A stretch of DNA of 64,000 bases from an uncultured Prevotellaceae bacterium (GCA_902797505.1 CADBSW010000070.1:1-64000); one strand, 5' to 3'; positions 32,295-41,207 are shown, counted from the first letter of the stretch. Notes: generated from the sequence alone by a model not told the origin. Numbers and translations are program-made.

Positions 32295-35276
32295 TTACGT
32301 CCAGTCGTTACTGAACTCGGCTACGTCGTTGCTTCCTACGGTGATAGACTCTGCAGAGATGGTCACACGAGTATGCATCAGGCGGGAATCGTGGTCATTG
32401 AAATAATCCTCCAATTCTGTGCAATAGGCATTCTTGAAGTTCACCGTCTTGTAACTACGCTTGTTCTTCTGAGAATAGACCACAAATTTCAAAACGCCAG
32501 ATTGAACCTGGGTCTTGCTGAACATCCATTTGTAGAAGAACACATTGTCGTCACTCAGCGAGGGCATGACAAAGGTAATTGCACCACCACGCGGACGGGT
32601 GGAAGGTTTACCTGTGCTGTCACATGCCTGATAAAAATGGTATTTACACTCTACAATACCATATTTCTTTCCGGCTACCTCTATCTTCCCGTGGAAGGAG
32701 TCGTTCTCACTTCCTGCAGCAGCGCCACCGCCTAGTAGGTCAGAACCCATCGACTGTGCCAGATTCTGTACACTGTCCATGGAAGGTGTCTGAGCAGTGA
32801 TGTCACTCAGGTCACCGAGGAAACTGTCCAGTCCGCCCTGTAATGTGTTGAGTGCTTTTTCTCCGGCATCCTTTAATTTATTAGCTGCTTCTTTTGCATT
32901 TGCAACGAGATTGTCGGCTTTGGCAGACAAGTCACTCACCACAGAGTTGATCTTGTTGGCTGCAGCATCAGCGGTCTCAGAGAGTTTGTTGGAGGCGTCA
33001 TCGATCATGGAGCTCACCTTGTCGACAGCCTGGTTGGCGGCATCAGCAACTTTGTCCTTCACCTCCTCAACCTTGTTCATGGCTTTGTCGGCCAACTCCT
33101 GAGCCTCGGTAGCAATCTCCTTGGCTTTATTCTCTATTTTCTGACCGATCTCCTTGGCCTCATTCTCAATCTTCTCAACGGTATCCTTGACTTTCGTCTC
33201 TACCTCATTCGCAATTTCCTTGGCCTTGTCCTCTATCTTATTGACCATCTCCTTGGCCTCGGTCTCCAACTTCTGGAATTCCTCCTGAGCTCTCTCACCC
33301 AGTTCTTCTGCCTTATCTTGTATCTCCTTGGCCTTATTCTCTATCTTTTCTACAACGGCTTTTGCCTCATTCTGAATCTCCTCAGCAGCACCTTTGACCT
33401 TCTCTTCTATCTGAGAAGCCATCTCCTTAGCCTCGTTCTGCAGCTTCTCCGCAGCCTGAGTAGCTTGATTTTTGATGTCGTTGACACCTTTCTCTATCTT
33501 CTCGCCGACAGCCTTGGCTTCATTCTCCAACTGAGCAACAGTATCTTTCACCTGCGATTCTATCTGTTGTGCCATCTCCTGCGCCTTTTGCTGGGCTTGG
33601 TTGACACCATCTTCTACTCTGCTCTGCAGTTCTTGGGCTTTAGACTGGACCTGACTGATACCATCCTGGATACCGCTCTCGATACGGCTGCCCATCTCGC
33701 GGGCCTTCGACTCAGCGCTGCTGATGCCATCCTCAATACGGTTGCCGATATTCTGGGCAGTTGACTCTACTCTGTTAATACCATCCTGGATGCCGCTCTC
33801 AATCCGACTGCCCATCTCGCGGGCCTTAGACTCAGCGCTGCTGATGCCATCCTCAATATGGTTGCCGATATTCTGGGCGGTTGACTCTACTCTGTTAATA
33901 CCATCCTGGATGCCGCTCTCAATACGACTGCCCATTTCACGGGCCTTCGACTCCGCGCTGCTGATACCATCCTCTATACGATTGCCGATATTTTGGGCGG
34001 TAGATTCCACTTTATTGACACCATCTTGGATACCGCTCTCGATACGACTGCCCATCTGCTCGGCTTCCGACTGGAGTTTTGTCATGGCTTGAGAAGCCTG
34101 CTCCTGGAGTTGTGTAGCAGCCTGAGTGGCCTGCTCTTGTACCTGTTGAATACCTCCCTCTATCTGACTGGTAAGATTCTGGGCCTGATTTTGCAGTTGG
34201 GTAACGGCACTTTCTGCTTGTTGCTTGACTTGAGCAACAGCATTGGCTGATGCTGCACTGGCTTGACTGGCTGCCTCTGCAGCTTGTTGTTGAATATTTC
34301 CTATGCTCTCCTGCACCTTGCTGCCCATCTCCTGTGCCTTGTCTTGCAGTTGGGTAACAGCATTCTGGGCCTGATCCTGCAGTTGGGAGGCAGCTTGAGT
34401 GGCCTTGTCTTGCAGTTCGGTGATACCACTCTGCAATTTATTACCCATCTCCTGGGCTCCTTCTTGGATCTTAGAAGCAGCATTCTGCACCTGCGACTCC
34501 ATCTGTTGGGCGGTCTGCTTGGCCATCTCTTGGGCATTACCCATCGCCTGTTCCATCTGACCGGCGGCATTCTGTGCGGCACTCTGTACGGAGTTGGCAG
34601 CATTCTGTGCTGTTGACTCAATCTGACTGACCGCATTCTTTGCCGTACTTTCAAGACTGCTTGCAGCGTTCTGAGCAGCATTCTGTATCTGACTGCTCAG
34701 ATTCTCTCCCATGCTCTGCGCTGAGTTCATGGCGTTATTGGCAGCATTCTGCATGGCGTTTGCGGCATTCTGTGCCATGTTTTGCGCTGTGTTCGCGGCA
34801 TTGCTTGCAGCATTCTGTACGGTATTGGCGGCATCCTGTGCCATGTTTTGCGCTGTGTTCGCGGCATTGCTTGCTGCATTCTGCATGGTGTTTGCCGCAT
34901 TCTGTGCCATATTTTGCGCTGTGTTCGCGGCATTGCTTGCTGCATTCTGCATGGTGTTTGCCGCATTCTGTGCCATATTTTGTGCAGAGTTCATGGCGTT
35001 GCTGGCAGCATTCTGCATGTTATTGGCAGCATTCTGTGCAACTTTCCCTGCTGAATTAACTGTGTTCTTAATGGTGCTCTCAACAGTTTTTCCTGCGTTT
35101 TGTGCGGCTGATCCGGCTGAGTGGACAGCATTATTAACGGTCGACTCAGCTGAATGAGCAGCATTCTTTAATCCAGATCCTACATTCTTCGTAATATTCT
35201 GTATACCTGATTCAACACTCTCAGTCGTATTTTTGATAGAATCTGCTGCTTTTAATATCTCGTCAAGGAATCCCAT
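32295..35276 (-). CDS. Giant Hcp-family protein with ~850-residue N-terminal coiled coil
   Basis: A 993-aa protein. The last 130 residues (about 863-993) form a Bacteroidota Hcp/TssD domain: GKKYGIVECKYHFYQACD, RPRGGAITFVMPS, FFYKWMFSK, LKFVVYSQKNKRSYKTVNF, ISAESITVGSNDVAEF. They align with the normal Hcp encoded at 35377. The first 850 residues are amphipathic helical repeats rich in Ala, Gln, Asn, Glu and Lys, similar in style to LEA or apolipoprotein repeats: 22-residue QNAA..TAQNMA units, then 40-residue RIESGIQDG units. Known extended Hcps carry toxins after the Hcp domain; here the extra part is in front. It is placed between hcp and vgrG. Confidence 0.85.
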   Translation of the reverse strand: MGFLDEILKAADSIKNTTESVESGIQNITKNVGSGLKNAAHSAESTVNNAVHSAGSAAQNAGKTVESTIKNTVNSAGKVAQNAANNMQNAASNAMNSAQNMAQNAANTMQNAASNAANTAQNMAQNAANTMQNAASNAANTAQNMAQDAANTVQNAASNAANTAQNMAQNAANAMQNAANNAMNSAQSMGENLSSQIQNAAQNAASSLESTAKNAVSQIESTAQNAANSVQSAAQNAAGQMEQAMGNAQEMAKQTAQQMESQVQNAASKIQEGAQEMGNKLQSGITELQDKATQAASQLQDQAQNAVTQLQDKAQEMGSKVQESIGNIQQQAAEAASQASAASANAVAQVKQQAESAVTQLQNQAQNLTSQIEGGIQQVQEQATQAATQLQEQASQAMTKLQSEAEQMGSRIESGIQDGVNKVESTAQNIGNRIEDGISSAESKAREMGSRIESGIQDGINRVESTAQNIGNHIEDGISSAESKAREMGSRIESGIQDGINRVESTAQNIGNRIEDGISSAESKAREMGSRIESGIQDGISQVQSKAQELQSRVEDGVNQAQQKAQEMAQQIESQVKDTVAQLENEAKAVGEKIEKGVNDIKNQATQAAEKLQNEAKEMASQIEEKVKGAAEEIQNEAKAVVEKIENKAKEIQDKAEELGERAQEEFQKLETEAKEMVNKIEDKAKEIANEVETKVKDTVEKIENEAKEIGQKIENKAKEIATEAQELADKAMNKVEEVKDKVADAANQAVDKVSSMIDDASNKLSETADAAANKINSVVSDLSAKADNLVANAKEAANKLKDAGEKALNTLQGGLDSFLGDLSDITAQTPSMDSVQNLAQSMGSDLLGGGAAAGSENDSFHGKIEVAGKKYGIVECKYHFYQACDSTGKPSTRPRGGAITFVMPSLSDDNVFFYKWMFSKTQVQSGVLKFVVYSQKNKRSYKTVNFKNAYCTELEDYFNDHDSRLMHTRVTISAESITVGSNDVAEFSNDWT
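33655..34055. repeat. 120-bp in-gene tandem repeat (three full units plus one diverged)
   Basis: Each unit encodes 40 residues of the form RIESGIQDGINRVESTAQ NIGNRIEDGISSAESKAREMGS. The DNA copies are nearly identical, which suggests recent unit duplication or ongoing length change within the giant Hcp gene. Confidence 0.85.
34740..34985. repeat. 66-bp in-gene tandem repeat (about four units)
   Basis: Units encode the 22-residue QNAASNAANTAQNMA plus QNAANTM pattern. Two adjacent units around 34855-34985 are identical or nearly so at DNA level. Confidence 0.85.
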
Positions 35277-35376
35277 GCGCTATATATATAATAAGGTGGT
35301 AATTTAATAAGGTGTAGCTGTGAGAGAAGAAACCTTTGGAGCTTCCACAGAAGCTCCAAAGGGAATTCGACAAAGA

Positions 35377-35781
35377 TTAGTTGTCGATAGTCCAACGGTT
35401 GTTGTGACGGGCGTTACCGATAGAGATCTCCTTGGCAGAGATGGTAAACTCCTCATACTGCTGAACCTCGTTCTTGTTGTCGTAGGTCTCAGCATATTCT
35501 ACGAGATAGCCCTCCTTGAAGTCGAGGTGCTTCATCTCACCACCCTGACGGTTGGGGAAAGAGATGGTTCCACTCTTGCTCATGTAGGTGTCGCACATCC
35601 ACTCCAACAACTCGGTGTTGCCATCATCATTTGACTTAACCTTTACATAGATCTTACCACCACGGGTAGTACCTGTGGGCTGACCCTCAACGTCAGTCTG
35701 CTGGTTCAGTTCATAACGAACATACATTACTTCACGCTCGGCGATGCCATCAGCGTTGATGGTTACGGTTCTTGTTGCCAT
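35377..35781 (-). CDS. T6SS tube protein Hcp (TssD)
   Basis: A 134-aa Bacteroidota-type Hcp. It begins MATRTVTINADGIAEREVM, has the RGGKIYVKVKS strand and LLEWMCDTYMSKSGTISF, and ends EEFTISAKEISIGNARHNN. Hcp hexamers stack into the inner tube that is propelled by the TssBC sheath and leaves the cell. It follows tssC by 39 bp. Its domain is repeated at the C-terminus of the next gene. Confidence 0.92.
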   Translation of the reverse strand: MATRTVTINADGIAEREVMYVRYELNQQTDVEGQPTGTTRGGKIYVKVKSNDDGNTELLEWMCDTYMSKSGTISFPNRQGGEMKHLDFKEGYLVEYAETYDNKNEVQQYEEFTISAKEISIGNARHNNRWTIDN

Positions 35782-35820
35782 AATAATTTGATTTAAAAGT
35801 TAATAATTTCGATAAATTCT

Positions 35821-37197
35821 TTACGATACATTCTGATCCCACTCAACACCGGCCTGGCCGTTGTGTCCAGTGAGCTCAATGAAGAAGTTCTTCGCTGCGA
35901 AGAATGGCTTCAACTCAACCTCAATCTTGATATCCTTGGTCTTAGGATCTTGGTTGATACCCTTCAGGTTATAGTTCTCGATCAACTTACCCGGACCCTT
36001 ATAGTCGCTTAGGAAGTCGTGTACAGCTTGCTGCAATTCTGCCTTAACAGCAGAGTTCCAGTTGATGAATGCCTCGTCGTTGAAGAAGTTTTGGAATACT
36101 TTTCCGATCCAGTCGAACACACGAACAATAGGATACTCCTGTAAACCGAGGGTAGCGCCGTTGTAGAGTGAACGGTTAGAGAAGGCCATGGTGCGTCCAT
36201 CCTCTTCTACCATTGGGATAACACCCTGATCGATCAATGCGGCAATCTCCGACTTACGCAAATCGAGACGGGCACCTCTCACGTTAGTCAGTGTACCATA
36301 CTTCTTACCTGCTGCACCCTGTGCGATGACAATCTCGTCGGTGTTGGTCATACGACCGGCTAAAGCTGCCGATGCGGGGATATACAGATCATCATCCTCA
36401 TTGGCGAGTTCTGACTTCTTACGACCTAACAGGTAGTTACAGGTCATCACGACATTAGCCAGCTTGGCATCCTGTCCCTGCATGTTAGCATCGTCGAGCT
36501 CATCCTTCAACATACTGAAGTTCTGACTGTCCTTGAAGTCTGTCAGCATCATCACCTTGTTGCGATAAGCGGTGTCTGCCCACATACGGATGGTGTTGCT
36601 GTCGCCCAAGTAACCTGGGATGATCAACAGACTGTAGTTGTTCTTCAGACTCAGACGGTCGTAGTATCTCTCCATCTCATCGCGGATAGCTAAGGTATCC
36701 TCAGAGTCGTTGTACTCCAGTTCATCCTTGTTGACGTTCATCAGTGTCAGACAATCCATCTTACCCTGTCCTGCATTAGCGAAGAAAGAGTCAAGCGCGC
36801 GGTAGGTAGTCTCCAGTTTGCGGATCTCCTCATGTACATTAAAGAGGTTGTCACTAAGGTTCTTCTCAGCCTTGTCACGCTTTTCCTTGCAAGAGTCGAT
36901 GATCTGCATGGGGTCTGTGCCGCCACTCTCTAAGATGCTTATCCAGAGCTCCAGTTCATTCTTCAACTTCTTACGACTGTCAGCGTATGCTGCATCAGAG
37001 AGGAAGATATTCTTCACGGCCTTGCGGCGTGGATCCATATTCTCAACACCCTTGATGAGGCCCTTAACCATCTGGAATCCGCCGAACTTATTCAGACCGT
37101 CGAGACTCTCCTGCAATAGGGCTGAAGGGTTTTCGATTTTCTCACGAAGTTGCATGCCTTCGCCTTGAACTTCTTTTTTCAGTTCTTCTGCTGCCAT
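35821..37197 (-). CDS. T6SS sheath large subunit TssC
   Basis: A 458-aa protein of the Bacteroidota TssC type. An N-terminal segment FQMVKGLIKGVENMDPRRKAV and a helical region with RKKLKNELELWISILE are followed by the core sheath domain (LLIIPGYLGDSNTIRMWADT, IPMVEEDGRTMAFSNRSLY, VRVFDWIGKVFQNFF). It pairs with TssB to build the contractile sheath and is unfolded for reuse by the ClpV encoded upstream. Position after tssB and before hcp is the usual order. Confidence 0.92.
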   Translation of the reverse strand: MAAEELKKEVQGEGMQLREKIENPSALLQESLDGLNKFGGFQMVKGLIKGVENMDPRRKAVKNIFLSDAAYADSRKKLKNELELWISILESGGTDPMQIIDSCKEKRDKAEKNLSDNLFNVHEEIRKLETTYRALDSFFANAGQGKMDCLTLMNVNKDELEYNDSEDTLAIRDEMERYYDRLSLKNNYSLLIIPGYLGDSNTIRMWADTAYRNKVMMLTDFKDSQNFSMLKDELDDANMQGQDAKLANVVMTCNYLLGRKKSELANEDDDLYIPASAALAGRMTNTDEIVIAQGAAGKKYGTLTNVRGARLDLRKSEIAALIDQGVIPMVEEDGRTMAFSNRSLYNGATLGLQEYPIVRVFDWIGKVFQNFFNDEAFINWNSAVKAELQQAVHDFLSDYKGPGKLIENYNLKGINQDPKTKDIKIEVELKPFFAAKNFFIELTGHNGQAGVEWDQNVS

Positions 37198-37317
37198 AAT
37201 TATTTCTTGTTTTTAGTTGTTTTAATTATTAGTCGATGGGGTTTCTTTTATTCGAGATATCGAGATTACGAGATTACGAGATCACGATTCTCTTTAACCC
37301 CTAACCCCTAAACTCTA
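37198..37317. repeat. CGAGATTA short tandem repeat in the tssB-tssC gap
   Basis: The 120-bp gap holds four to five copies of an 8-bp CGAGATTA-like unit (37252-37285) followed by CCCCTAACCCCTAA. No gene or clear hairpin was seen. Confidence 0.6.
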
Positions 37318-37773
37318 TCACTCTGCCTCGTCAAGTTCTGCTAGCAAAGCCTTGAGCGCATTCTTCAGGTTGCCACGGGCTGCTTCATCCTTCAATGTGT
37401 TACGCAGCGTCTTGTTCTTCTCCAACTGGCGAATCACTGAATTGTAAGCATCTATCTTACCCTTGGCTCCACTCATCAGTTCACTCTGGGCGATGAGCTG
37501 CTCATCCTCGAAGTCTTTCAACTGCTTGAAATCGAAATCCTCATAGACAGCACCACCGTCCTCATTTCCCATGGTTACATCTTTCTTGCTGGGCTGATAG
37601 TGCTCGAAGACATCCTTCATGCTCTTGGGCTTGAACCCTTCACGGTCTTCATCAGTGTTTGGTGCCTCATCCGTAAATTGGTCGGCATACAATGCACGGT
37701 TTTGTGGGAACTCGATGATACCATCCTGGGCCTCAACGTCGAGTACCTTTGTAATAACAGTTTTTCTTGCCAT
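37318..37773 (-). CDS. T6SS sheath small subunit TssB
   Basis: A 151-aa protein with a typical TssB layout: N-terminal TVITKVLDVEAQDGIIEFP, the proline-containing FKPKSMKDVFEHYQPSKKDV region, and a C-terminal helix (IDAYNSVIRQLEKNKTLRNTLKDE) that packs in the sheath. It forms heterodimers with TssC. It lies directly after the clpV gene. Confidence 0.9.
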   Translation of the reverse strand: MARKTVITKVLDVEAQDGIIEFPQNRALYADQFTDEAPNTDEDREGFKPKSMKDVFEHYQPSKKDVTMGNEDGGAVYEDFDFKQLKDFEDEQLIAQSELMSGAKGKIDAYNSVIRQLEKNKTLRNTLKDEAARGNLKNALKALLAELDEAE

Positions 37774-37839
37774 AATTTAAATTATTAATTGTTAATGTTG
37801 ATTTTATCTATGTTATCCCCTCTACATCAGGGGAACCTC

Positions 37840-40158
37840 CTATTCTTCTGCCGGCTTCTCTTCAGGTGTCTCATTAGCAGGGGCCTCCTCAGCCTCCGGT
37901 GAATCGATGTCCCACTGGATCTGTTTCTGCTCCTCGTCGTACTTCATCGTTACAGTGTCACCTGCGGCTACATCGCCTGGGATGATTAGTTTTGACAACT
38001 GACGACGGATCTCCTTACGGATGATACCGAGGATCGGACGTGCTCCGTAGTGTGCGTTGAAGCCCACCTTCGTGACGTACTTACGGGCAGACTCGTCGAT
38101 GACAAGCTTGATATTCTGCTCGTTAAGGGTCTTCAGCAGGTTCTTGATATGGATGTCGAAGATACGGTCGATCATCTCCTCAGTGATCGGAGAGAAGGGC
38201 ACGATCTCTGTCAGACGGGCGAGGAACTCCGGACGGAAGTTGCCTTGCATGACCTCGAGCAGTTTGTCGTGTGTGGGCACGACACCCTCACCGAATGACT
38301 TGAAGATATAGTCACTACCGATATTAGAGGTGAAGATGATGAGTGAGTTGGAGAAATCGCCCACACGTCCCAGACGGTCGTGCAACTTTCCCTCATCGAG
38401 GATCTGCAGGAACAGGTCGAATACCGACTTGTGCGCTTTCTCGATCTCATCGAACAAGACGACGGAGTAGGGGTGCTGACGAATCTGGTTGACCAGCAAT
38501 CCACCTTCCTCATAACCCACATATCCCGGAGGTGCTCCATAGAGTAGGGCTACCGAATGCTCCTCCTTATATTCCGACATGTCAAAGCGCAACATGGCTG
38601 TCTCATCATCGAACAGGAAGTTTGCCAATGACTTAGCCAACTCGGTCTTACCAGTACCCGTCGGACCCAGGAAGAAGAATGATCCCATGGGTTGTCCTTT
38701 CTTGTTCAAACCGGAACGACTCTCGAAGATAGCGTCAAGAATACTCTTGATGGCGTGGTTCTGACCTACCACTCGCTTATGCAGGATCTCCTCGGCATTG
38801 CCTAACTTCTCACGCTCCTCCGACTGGATATTACCCATCGGGATACCCGTCATCTTAGCTACCACGTCGCGAACGGCGTCCTTCTCCAGTTTCTCCATCT
38901 TGGCAGCATCTTTCTTCTCCTCATCCAGATCAGCCATCTCATTGGCGATCTTGACGGAAGACATGGCGCGGTCGAGCAGGTCAAGGGCAGATGAAGGCAG
39001 TCGGCGGTCGGGCATATAACGCTTAGCCAAACGCACGATCTCTGCTGGCACATCCTCGTCGATAGGCAGGTGGTGGAACTCCTCGTAGCTCTCGCGCTTG
39101 CTCTTGATGATGTCAATAGCCTGCTCCTCGGTAGGCTCTTCCACGGTGATCTTCTCAAAGAAGGCGGTGAACTCCTTATCCTTCTCAATATCCTTGGTAT
39201 AACCGTCGATCGTGGCGGTACATACCACCTGTAACTGATTCTTTGAGAGCAACTTCTTCAGGTTGGGCAGGATACCGTTGAGCACACTCTGCTTGTCCTC
39301 CACACGGTGGAAGTTCTCGATCACGAGCACCGGTTGTGTCTGGTTGAGCAGATCCTCTGTCACCTTCTTGAAGCGGTCTTCAATCTCACCCTTGTAACTT
39401 ACTCCCTGACTCAAGGCGATCAGATCCAGTTCGTAGGGTTGCATACTCTCGAGTGAGGCGGGCACCTTCTTGTCACGCAGACGCTGAACGATGCTGTTGA
39501 TCAGACTGGTCTTTCCGACACCTGTCTCACCCACGATTAGCAGGTTGGCGCGGTCCTTACGGGCCAGGATCTCCACGATAGAGAGCACCTCCTTGTCGAA
39601 TCCGATCACGTTGGTGTCACCAATCTCATCCAACAAAGACACGCAGAAATCATTGGCGGCTCCTGTGGCAGCGGCACTCCCGCCACCTCCTGCCGAGGCG
39701 GTAGCCTTCGGTCTTGGAGCAGAGCCCGACTGTGTCGCCATGATCTTGTCTGGTTGCAGAGGCAGTGTCTTTAGCTGTTCGTAGCTGAAACCGATACCTG
39801 GTGTAACGAGGGAAGCCAGCAATGTGATGGGGGTGACCTCATCCAGTCCGTGGTTCTCAGCAATCTCCTTCGCTTCCTTTACTACATTCTTTGCGTCGTT
39901 AGAGAGTTCTATACCTTTCATTCCGTAGGGCGACTTGTCGCATTGTTTCATGCGCATGTCTGCCCAGTCGAGCAGGTAGTAATAATCCTCATCGAGGGTG
40001 TCCTCGATGAAACTAACCAGTCCGGCACTCTTGTGTAGCAGAGCGCGAAGCAAATGGGCAGGCTCAATCTTCGGGGATTTGTTGTCATTGGCAAACGACT
40101 GTGCGATATGCAACAAATCAAACGGGAAGTCGGCTAACATTTCTGCGTATTTGTCCAT
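37840..40158 (-). CDS. T6SS sheath-recycling AAA+ ATPase ClpV (TssH)
   Basis: A 772-aa ClpA/B-type unfoldase. It has a Clp-N domain (about 1-135), an Ala/Gly linker (about 145-168), a first AAA+ module with Walker A GETGVGKTS (210-218), a middle region that is shorter than in ClpB, and a second module with GPTGTGKTEL and a VVLFDEIEKAHKSVF Walker B. A C-terminal D2-small domain (YGARPILGIIRKEI) and an acidic tail follow. It dismantles contracted TssBC sheath. The first T6SS structural gene in the operon, it lies 68 bp after the antiterminator gene. Confidence 0.93.
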   Translation of the reverse strand: MDKYAEMLADFPFDLLHIAQSFANDNKSPKIEPAHLLRALLHKSAGLVSFIEDTLDEDYYYLLDWADMRMKQCDKSPYGMKGIELSNDAKNVVKEAKEIAENHGLDEVTPITLLASLVTPGIGFSYEQLKTLPLQPDKIMATQSGSAPRPKATASAGGGGSAAATGAANDFCVSLLDEIGDTNVIGFDKEVLSIVEILARKDRANLLIVGETGVGKTSLINSIVQRLRDKKVPASLESMQPYELDLIALSQGVSYKGEIEDRFKKVTEDLLNQTQPVLVIENFHRVEDKQSVLNGILPNLKKLLSKNQLQVVCTATIDGYTKDIEKDKEFTAFFEKITVEEPTEEQAIDIIKSKRESYEEFHHLPIDEDVPAEIVRLAKRYMPDRRLPSSALDLLDRAMSSVKIANEMADLDEEKKDAAKMEKLEKDAVRDVVAKMTGIPMGNIQSEEREKLGNAEEILHKRVVGQNHAIKSILDAIFESRSGLNKKGQPMGSFFFLGPTGTGKTELAKSLANFLFDDETAMLRFDMSEYKEEHSVALLYGAPPGYVGYEEGGLLVNQIRQHPYSVVLFDEIEKAHKSVFDLFLQILDEGKLHDRLGRVGDFSNSLIIFTSNIGSDYIFKSFGEGVVPTHDKLLEVMQGNFRPEFLARLTEIVPFSPITEEMIDRIFDIHIKNLLKTLNEQNIKLVIDESARKYVTKVGFNAHYGARPILGIIRKEIRRQLSKLIIPGDVAAGDTVTMKYDEEQKQIQWDIDSPEAEEAPANETPEEKPAEE

Positions 40159-40226
40159 ATGTTAATAGATTGTGTTTCCACTGCAGCAACAAAATGGCTA
40201 CCTCACAGTTGGAAAATGGTTAATGA

Positions 40227-40766
40227 TTATAGAATACTTAAATATTTCGAAGGCACAAAGGCGATGGCTATGGCTGCCACACCCTCTATCTGCACCACTA
40301 CATGCTTGTTCTTCTTGATGCGCTTGATGACACCCTCCACACCCGCGAAGGTTCCCTCTTCGATCCTCACGCGCTTGCCTTCCTTCCCGATAAAATCCTT
40401 GTAGTCGAGATACATGATACTGTCGTCTTGTGTTGAGGCCACCCGGATAAAGTCTTCCATCTCTTTGTCGGGCACACGGAGTATGCTTTTCGGTGTATCA
40501 CCACTACGACTCTTGTTCATCATGTAGCGTAGCGGTTCAAATTCCTTGCGCGTCATCTTCAACTCTGTAAGCACCTCCTGGGTGGAGTGGATGAAGATGA
40601 GATTGTGAATAGCAGGCACCAACATGCGCTTCTGGCCGTCTTTTGTCTTGACGATCTCATGGTGCATGGGTATAAAATTCTCAATATTTATCTCATCAAG
40701 ATATTTCTTGATCTTTAGTTCCCGGTGGTAAGTGACACGCATGGGGAACCATTCTAAACGTTCCAT
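40227..40766 (-). CDS. UpxY/NusG-type transcription antiterminator
   Basis: A 179-aa NusG paralogue. The NGN domain (about 1-105) begins EWFPMRVTYHRELKIKKYL and has IENFIPMHHEIVKTKDG and VPAIHNLIFIHS. The C-terminal KOW domain (about 120-179) has EGKRVRIEEGTFAGVEGVIKRI. UpxY proteins in Bacteroides read the 5' leader of long polysaccharide operons and stop early termination. Here there are no capsule genes: the next 25 genes are T6SS, so the likely target is this 35-kb operon. This is an inference from position. It is the first gene of the transcript, with a leader of about 180 nt. Confidence 0.87.
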   Translation of the reverse strand: MERLEWFPMRVTYHRELKIKKYLDEINIENFIPMHHEIVKTKDGQKRMLVPAIHNLIFIHSTQEVLTELKMTRKEFEPLRYMMNKSRSGDTPKSILRVPDKEMEDFIRVASTQDDSIMYLDYKDFIGKEGKRVRIEEGTFAGVEGVIKRIKKNKHVVVQIEGVAAIAIAFVPSKYLSIL

Positions 40767-40809
40767 TGTAGTAGAAAAGGGCTAAGTGCAGGTCAAATAA
40801 AGGGGGACA

Positions 40810-40827
40810 CTGCAATAGTGATTGCAG
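40810..40827 (-). promoter_or_regulatory. Leader hairpin 1 upstream of the antiterminator gene
   Basis: CTGCAAT (40810-40816) and ATTGCAG (40821-40827) form a perfect 7-bp stem with a 4-nt loop. It lies 44 bp upstream of the start codon and would be in the 5' leader RNA, where NusG-like proteins often act. Confidence 0.45.
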
Positions 40828-40840
40828 ATGCTCAGAGACG

Positions 40841-40857
40841 TTGTACTAACCGTACAA
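40841..40857 (-). promoter_or_regulatory. Leader hairpin 2 upstream of the antiterminator gene
   Basis: TTGTAC (40841-40846) and GTACAA (40852-40857) form a 6-bp stem with a 5-nt loop, close to the first hairpin. Confidence 0.4.
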
Positions 40858-40951
40858 AAAGATTGATCATTACTCTCATTTTATGCACTGGCCTCCAGCA
40901 ACAGCAATGAATGTAAAAACACCTTAAAATAATAAGGAAATCTATTTTCCG

Positions 40952-40982
40952 CAAATATAATAAAATTTTTTCAAATCACAAG
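40952..40982 (-). promoter_or_regulatory. Candidate promoter of the T6SS operon
   Basis: On the minus strand TATATTTG (40952-40959) fits TAnnTTTG. CTTG (40979-40982) lies 19 bp upstream, at the -33 position (one mismatch). Flanks are very A/T-rich. It would give a leader of about 180 nt ahead of the antiterminator gene. Confidence 0.45.
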
Positions 40983-41119
40983 CATTTTTGAACAAAAAAT
41001 AGAAAAAATAGATTAGGCTTGTGGATAACAACTGTTAAAATCCATTGTTTGCGTTAACAATAGTAATCGTTTTGTAAAGGCAGAATGGTGTTTTTCTGGT
41101 GTAAAAAGGGGTGTCTGTA

Positions 41120-41207
41120 GATCTGCCGACTTTAGTCGACAGATCTGCTGACTTTAGTCGACAACATTGCTGACTAAAGTCAACCGACCTGCTGACATAA
41201 GTCAGCA
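41120..41207. repeat. Four 22-bp units, each with a GACTnnAGTC-like dyad
   Basis: Units start at 41120, 41142, 41164 and 41186. Each carries a central near-palindrome (GACTTTAGTC twice, GACTAAAGTC, GACATAAGTC). The 22-bp spacing is about two helical turns. The array lies between murF and the candidate T6SS promoter. It could be an operator array or just another copy of the 22-bp intergenic repeats seen at 3379 and 58982. The rest of the 40767-41281 spacer shows only the features listed. Confidence 0.75.

Noticed and set aside
34711..35157. Long plus-strand open frames opposite the giant Hcp gene
   Set aside because: They are antisense to in-frame tandem repeats and give Cys/Ala-rich repeats with no fold; the minus-strand frame ends in a clear Hcp domain.
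40227..40766. UpxY gene as sign of a capsule locus
   Set aside because: No glycosyltransferase, flippase or polymerase genes follow; the downstream genes are T6SS.
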